From the NCBI RefSeq assembly GCF_002894645.1, contig NZ_NCQY01000030.1:557968-621967 (forward strand): a stretch of 64,000 nucleotides of DNA, written 5' to 3'. Below the pieces are notes generated by a model. The model was not told where the DNA came from, ran no database searches, and was given only the letters and a program-made list of their open reading frames with translations. The first letter of the stretch is position 1; every line of letters begins with the position of its first letter. Both the position numbers and the translations under genes were made by a program. Source of the stretch: Salinibacter altiplanensis. GTDB taxonomy: Bacteria > Bacteroidota > Rhodothermia > Rhodothermales > Salinibacteraceae. Of this stretch, positions 61,629 to 64,000 are shown piece by piece.

Positions 61629-62822
61629 TTATCCGAGCAGCAGGGCCATGAACTCCTCTTTCGTGACCGCCTGCCCCCAGGCGAGCCCGATCTCCCAGTG
61701 GCGCTGGTGGTACCCGTCGTACTGGGCGACGTCGAACGTGAGGCCGGTCTGTGGGTCAGTCACTTGGGTCCGGTCGGTCGCCATGTCTCCACCGTCCGGC
61801 AGCGCCGGCGCACGGGTCGCGAGTTGGATCGCGCTCTGGTGAAAGGCCGCGTTGGCCGTGTAGTTGCTCTCGGCCGACACGCTGTCTCCGTCGGTGGTGG
61901 CCACGCGGAGGCCCGGCTCCCGGATCGGAATGGTCGTCGAGGCCACGCCGGCCCCGGCCGAGGTGTCCGCGGCAACCACGTAGAGGTTGTCGTCGCCGGC
62001 AAAGGAGATCACGTCACCCTCGTTCAGCGAGATGTCGCCGGTCGAGCCGGCCGTCTCTACGTCGACCTGGGTGGTGCCCGCCCCGTTCGCATTGGCCGTG
62101 ACGTCGGTGAGGGAGCCGTGCGAGTGGGACTGAACCTGCGCGGAGTTGCGTAGCGTCATGTCGTGTACCTCCCCGAACTCGCCGCTGCGAAGCGCCTCGT
62201 CGGTGCCAGCTTCGTTGGCCCGCTGCAGGATGCCGGTCTGCACGCCCCTCAGGTTCTTCCAGGCCGCCGAGCCGGCGACCAGTTGCCGGTCGATCGACGG
62301 CGCCCCGAGGTCGTCGAGAATCTCCTCCACGCCTGCAAAGTCCGAGAAATCGTCCTTCGTGCCGAAGGGCGTGGTGCCGGGCGCCCCGTACGCCTGAGCC
62401 GCTCCGGTGTAGAGGCCGGCCAGGTCGGTCTCCACCTCGTTTACCAGCGTGCGCATCGCCTGCACGATGCGGTTCTGCCGGATCTCCACGTAGTTGTTGT
62501 CCGCACCCGTGGTGTCGGAGTTCTGCAAAGACCGGATCTCTTCCCCGGTGAACTGGATCTCCACCGCCCGGCTCTTTGAGATGGTGATCTTGCGGGTGTT
62601 CACCGCAGTGCCGCCGCTGTCCGGGGGCACGTTGGACGGGGTGATGTCCTTGGCCGTCTCGCCAGTGGTAACCGGCACGCTAACGGTGTCGCCCTTGCCG
62701 GCCCGCTCGGCGCGAGAGTCGCGACTGACGGCCGGAATGAAGCCGGTAAGCTCCCGCCGCACGCGGTCGATTGCCGCGTAGAGGTCGGGAATCAGGTTGT
62801 TGAGTGTGTTTTGGTCCGCCAT
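61629..62822 (-). CDS. Major capsid protein, P22 coat-like
   Basis: A 397-residue coat protein: MADQNTLNNLIPDLYAAIDR, VSRDSRAERAGKGDTVSVPV, AVEIQFTGEEIRSL, the helix-rich MRTLVNEVETDLAGLYTGAA, and the long insertion with repeated beta strands (about 235-330) resembling the P22 gp5 telokin-like insertion. C-terminal WEIGLAWGQAVTKEEFMALL. HK97 fold expected. Follows the scaffold gene by 28 bases. Confidence 0.82.
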   Translation of the reverse strand: MADQNTLNNLIPDLYAAIDRVRRELTGFIPAVSRDSRAERAGKGDTVSVPVTTGETAKDITPSNVPPDSGGTAVNTRKITISKSRAVEIQFTGEEIRSLQNSDTTGADNNYVEIRQNRIVQAMRTLVNEVETDLAGLYTGAAQAYGAPGTTPFGTKDDFSDFAGVEEILDDLGAPSIDRQLVAGSAAWKNLRGVQTGILQRANEAGTDEALRSGEFGEVHDMTLRNSAQVQSHSHGSLTDVTANANGAGTTQVDVETAGSTGDISLNEGDVISFAGDDNLYVVAADTSAGAGVASTTIPIREPGLRVATTDGDSVSAESNYTANAAFHQSAIQLATRAPALPDGGDMATDRTQVTDPQTGLTFDVAQYDGYHQRHWEIGLAWGQAVTKEEFMALLLG

Positions 62823-62850
62823 GAGTCTTGTAGCTCAGTGATGAAGGAGG

Positions 62851-63552
62851 TTACTCGCTTACGACCTGCCCCCCCTCATCCACGAAGGACTTCTGCTTCT
62901 CCGGCGACATCGACTCGAACTCTTCCCGGGGCATCGTCTCCTGGGAGCCGCCCTCGTCGGTCGGCGTCGAGCTGGGGCCCTCCTGCATCGAGGACTCTCG
63001 AAACATCGACGGCCGCTCCTCCCGGGTCTCCTCCACGAAGTCGCTCGGCCGCACCGGCTCGCCGCCCTCGAATTGGACCTCGCCCTCGTCGTTAGTCGCG
63101 ACCCAGCCGTACTCGTCGTCGTAGGTGAAGGTGCTTTTGGCGTAGGACATGAAGACGTCCTGCATGTCCTCCTTGACGCCGTCAGCACTGGAGAGCAGCT
63201 CGTTCTCCAGCTCGGTCTTTCTGGCGCTGTCGATGCGCTCGCGAAGCCGCTCGGCCTCCTCGGCCTCCGACTCGAGCTCGGAGATGCGCTGCCGCATCTC
63301 CTGCACCTCGTCGTCCGAGGGGGCGCCTTTCGGCCGGCCGTCCTCCCGGAGCTCGACCCCGAAGGTCTCCTGCATCGCCTCCTGCAGAAACTCCTCGTCG
63401 GAGCGGAGGTCTTGGCGCACGTTGCTCCGCTCGCGATTCAGGCGCGTCTGGACGATGTTGTCGACCTCCTCCTGCCTGAGCAGGTCGTCGCGCTCTTCTG
63501 CGCCGTCCGGCAGGTCGACGTCCGCGTCGTCGGGGATCTCGTAGATCGGCAT
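62851..63552 (-). CDS. Capsid scaffolding protein
   Basis: A 233-residue, highly charged coiled-coil protein (MPIYEIPDDADVDLPDGAEE; MRQRISELESEAEEAERLRE) with a disordered acidic C-terminus, directly before the coat gene, as in most tailed phages. It helps the coat form a shell and leaves the mature head. The ATG at 63552 is right after a GC-rich gap; an upstream frame extension is basic and not genuine. Confidence 0.7.
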   Translation of the reverse strand: MPIYEIPDDADVDLPDGAEERDDLLRQEEVDNIVQTRLNRERSNVRQDLRSDEEFLQEAMQETFGVELREDGRPKGAPSDDEVQEMRQRISELESEAEEAERLRERIDSARKTELENELLSSADGVKEDMQDVFMSYAKSTFTYDDEYGWVATNDEGEVQFEGGEPVRPSDFVEETREERPSMFRESSMQEGPSSTPTDEGGSQETMPREEFESMSPEKQKSFVDEGGQVVSE

Positions 63553-63754
63553 GAATAAAAAGGGGACAGTAAGTCCGGGGAGCTTGTGTGGGCGCGGGCC
63601 GTCCGCGCTGTGCCGCCGTTCGGCGTTTGCCTCGTGGCGTACCCGCCCGCAGTTCACCGCCCGCGGGAGGCGTAGAAACGGCTTTAGAATCGCCGTTCGC
63701 CTACTACGGGGGGTTACCGGCCGGAAGGGGGTACTCGGGCCGCCCGGACTTTCC
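63553..63754. other. Intergenic gap in the prophage head module
   Basis: About 200 bases between the scaffold and head-morphogenesis genes. Contains inverted GC-rich segments (GCGGGCGGTGAACTGCGGGC on the - strand) and, at 63707-63718, a 12-base block CGGGGGGTTACC that recurs at 49044 upstream of the lysis cassette. No gene seen. Confidence 0.5.
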
Positions 63755-64000
63755 CTACTGCATAATGTCTCGGCCGGCCTCAAAGGCCGTGGAGAGGTGT
63801 TCGTTAAGGGCTTCGGCCTGCCGCTGGGCATACGTTTCAGTGACCGTGCGATCCCCCTCTATCTCCCGCAGGGCGTCTTCCACGGTCGTCTCCGAGAGCT
63901 CCCGCTCCTCGGGCAGGGCCCGGTTGGGCGTGCCATACTCCTCCGGCGGCTTCAGCACGGTCTCGACCCTACACTGGCAATGCGGGTGCACCAGAGCCGG
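63755..64000 (-). CDS. Phage head morphogenesis protein, C-terminal part (cut by window)
   Basis: C-terminal 81 or so residues of a protein whose start lies beyond the window: HPHCQCRVETVLKPPEEYGT, a cysteine/histidine motif typical of Mu gpF/SPP1 gp7-like minor head proteins (HPxCxC). A helical tail ends EAGRDIMQ. It occupies the place between portal and scaffold. No upstream part can be judged. Confidence 0.65.
   Translation of the reverse strand, partial: PALVHPHCQCRVETVLKPPEEYGTPNRALPEERELSETTVEDALREIEGDRTVTETYAQRQAEALNEHLSTAFEAGRDIMQ

Larger units (their letters stand above)
47200..64000 (-). mobile_element. Prophage, late-gene half (continues past the window)
   Basis: At least eighteen consecutive - strand genes follow the standard order of a long-tailed phage: head morphogenesis, scaffold, coat, connectors, tail terminator, tube, chaperones, tape measure, tip and fibers, lysis. 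They are tightly packed, with several overlapping starts and stops. The left end abuts the 3' end of ssrA, so the left attachment site is probably there; the boundary shown is approximate. Terminase, portal, integrase and regulators must lie beyond position 64000. All visible structural frames are intact, so the element may still be functional. Confidence 0.9.

Noticed and set aside
47654-63900. Search by eye for spacer matches to the prophage
   Set aside because: Only short coincidental matches of about ten bases were seen (for example CCAGTGGCGC near 61688 with spacer 9 of array 1). A computed search of all 23 spacers would be needed; a match of about 30 of 33 bases with a consistent PAM would support self-targeting.

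Overview
The window is about 64 kb of high-GC bacterial chromosome. Most translated proteins are strongly acidic. The tmRNA at 46776-47142 encodes the tag ADDYSYAMAA, which I recall as that of Salinibacter ruber. Together these suggest an extremely halophilic member of the Rhodothermota/Bacteroidota, most likely Salinibacter or a close relative. The organism call is an inference; no database was searched.

Region 1 (1-17.2 kb) is ordinary host chromosome: S-adenosylhomocysteinase, PEP synthase, an NhaC-type antiporter, an ATP-grasp/KamA radical-SAM pair, a membrane protein with degenerate GGDEF, an Mth938-like protein, a phosphopantetheinyl transferase, a pair of secreted amidohydrolases (one without its metal motif) and a CynX-type MFS transporter. 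Between 14.0 and 16.0 kb I see no convincing gene.

Region 2 (17.6-30.9 kb) is a complete type I-E CRISPR-Cas locus, all on the + strand except one doubtful small ORF. Order: array 1 (10 repeats), a DnaQ-like exonuclease, the wreck of a toxin-antitoxin pair, cas3, a regulatory intergenic region, an unknown small gene, cas8e, cse2, cas7e, cas5e, cas6e, cas1, cas2 and array 2 (15 repeats of a second, covarying repeat type). The most interesting element is in the 273-bp gap after cas3. There, two degenerate CRISPR repeats keep the 6-bp stem/4-nt loop geometry through compensatory changes and flank a 21-nt pseudo-spacer. That pseudo-spacer matches, 15 of 21 with the first six positions perfect, a site directly upstream of the element's own apparent promoter. 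This is the architecture of a Cas-regulating guide RNA (CreR/CreA-like) and predicts autorepression of the cas8e operon by Cascade.

Region 3 (31-47.2 kb) is host chromosome again: sucC, an LptF/G permease, cystathionine beta-synthase/cysteine synthase with CBS domains, a DUF3467-histidine kinase-receiver fusion, RsgA, topoisomerase I, Dps, an acyl-CoA dehydrogenase, a small outer-membrane barrel, a HAS-barrel-like protein, MazG and the tmRNA gene with a 12-bp terminator hairpin.

Region 4 (about 47.2 kb to the end) is the late-gene half of a long-tailed prophage, all on the - strand. Read 5' to 3' (right to left) it holds a head-morphogenesis protein cut by the window edge, scaffold, P22-like coat, connectors, tail terminator, tail tube, two tail-assembly chaperone frames joined by a probable -1 frameshift, tape measure, a 1633-residue tip/fiber protein, an AT-richer lectin-like fiber, and a lysis cassette with a holin-CHAP endolysin fusion. 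Terminase, portal, integrase and the other attachment site lie beyond the window. The prophage abuts the 3' end of ssrA, a common phage integration site.
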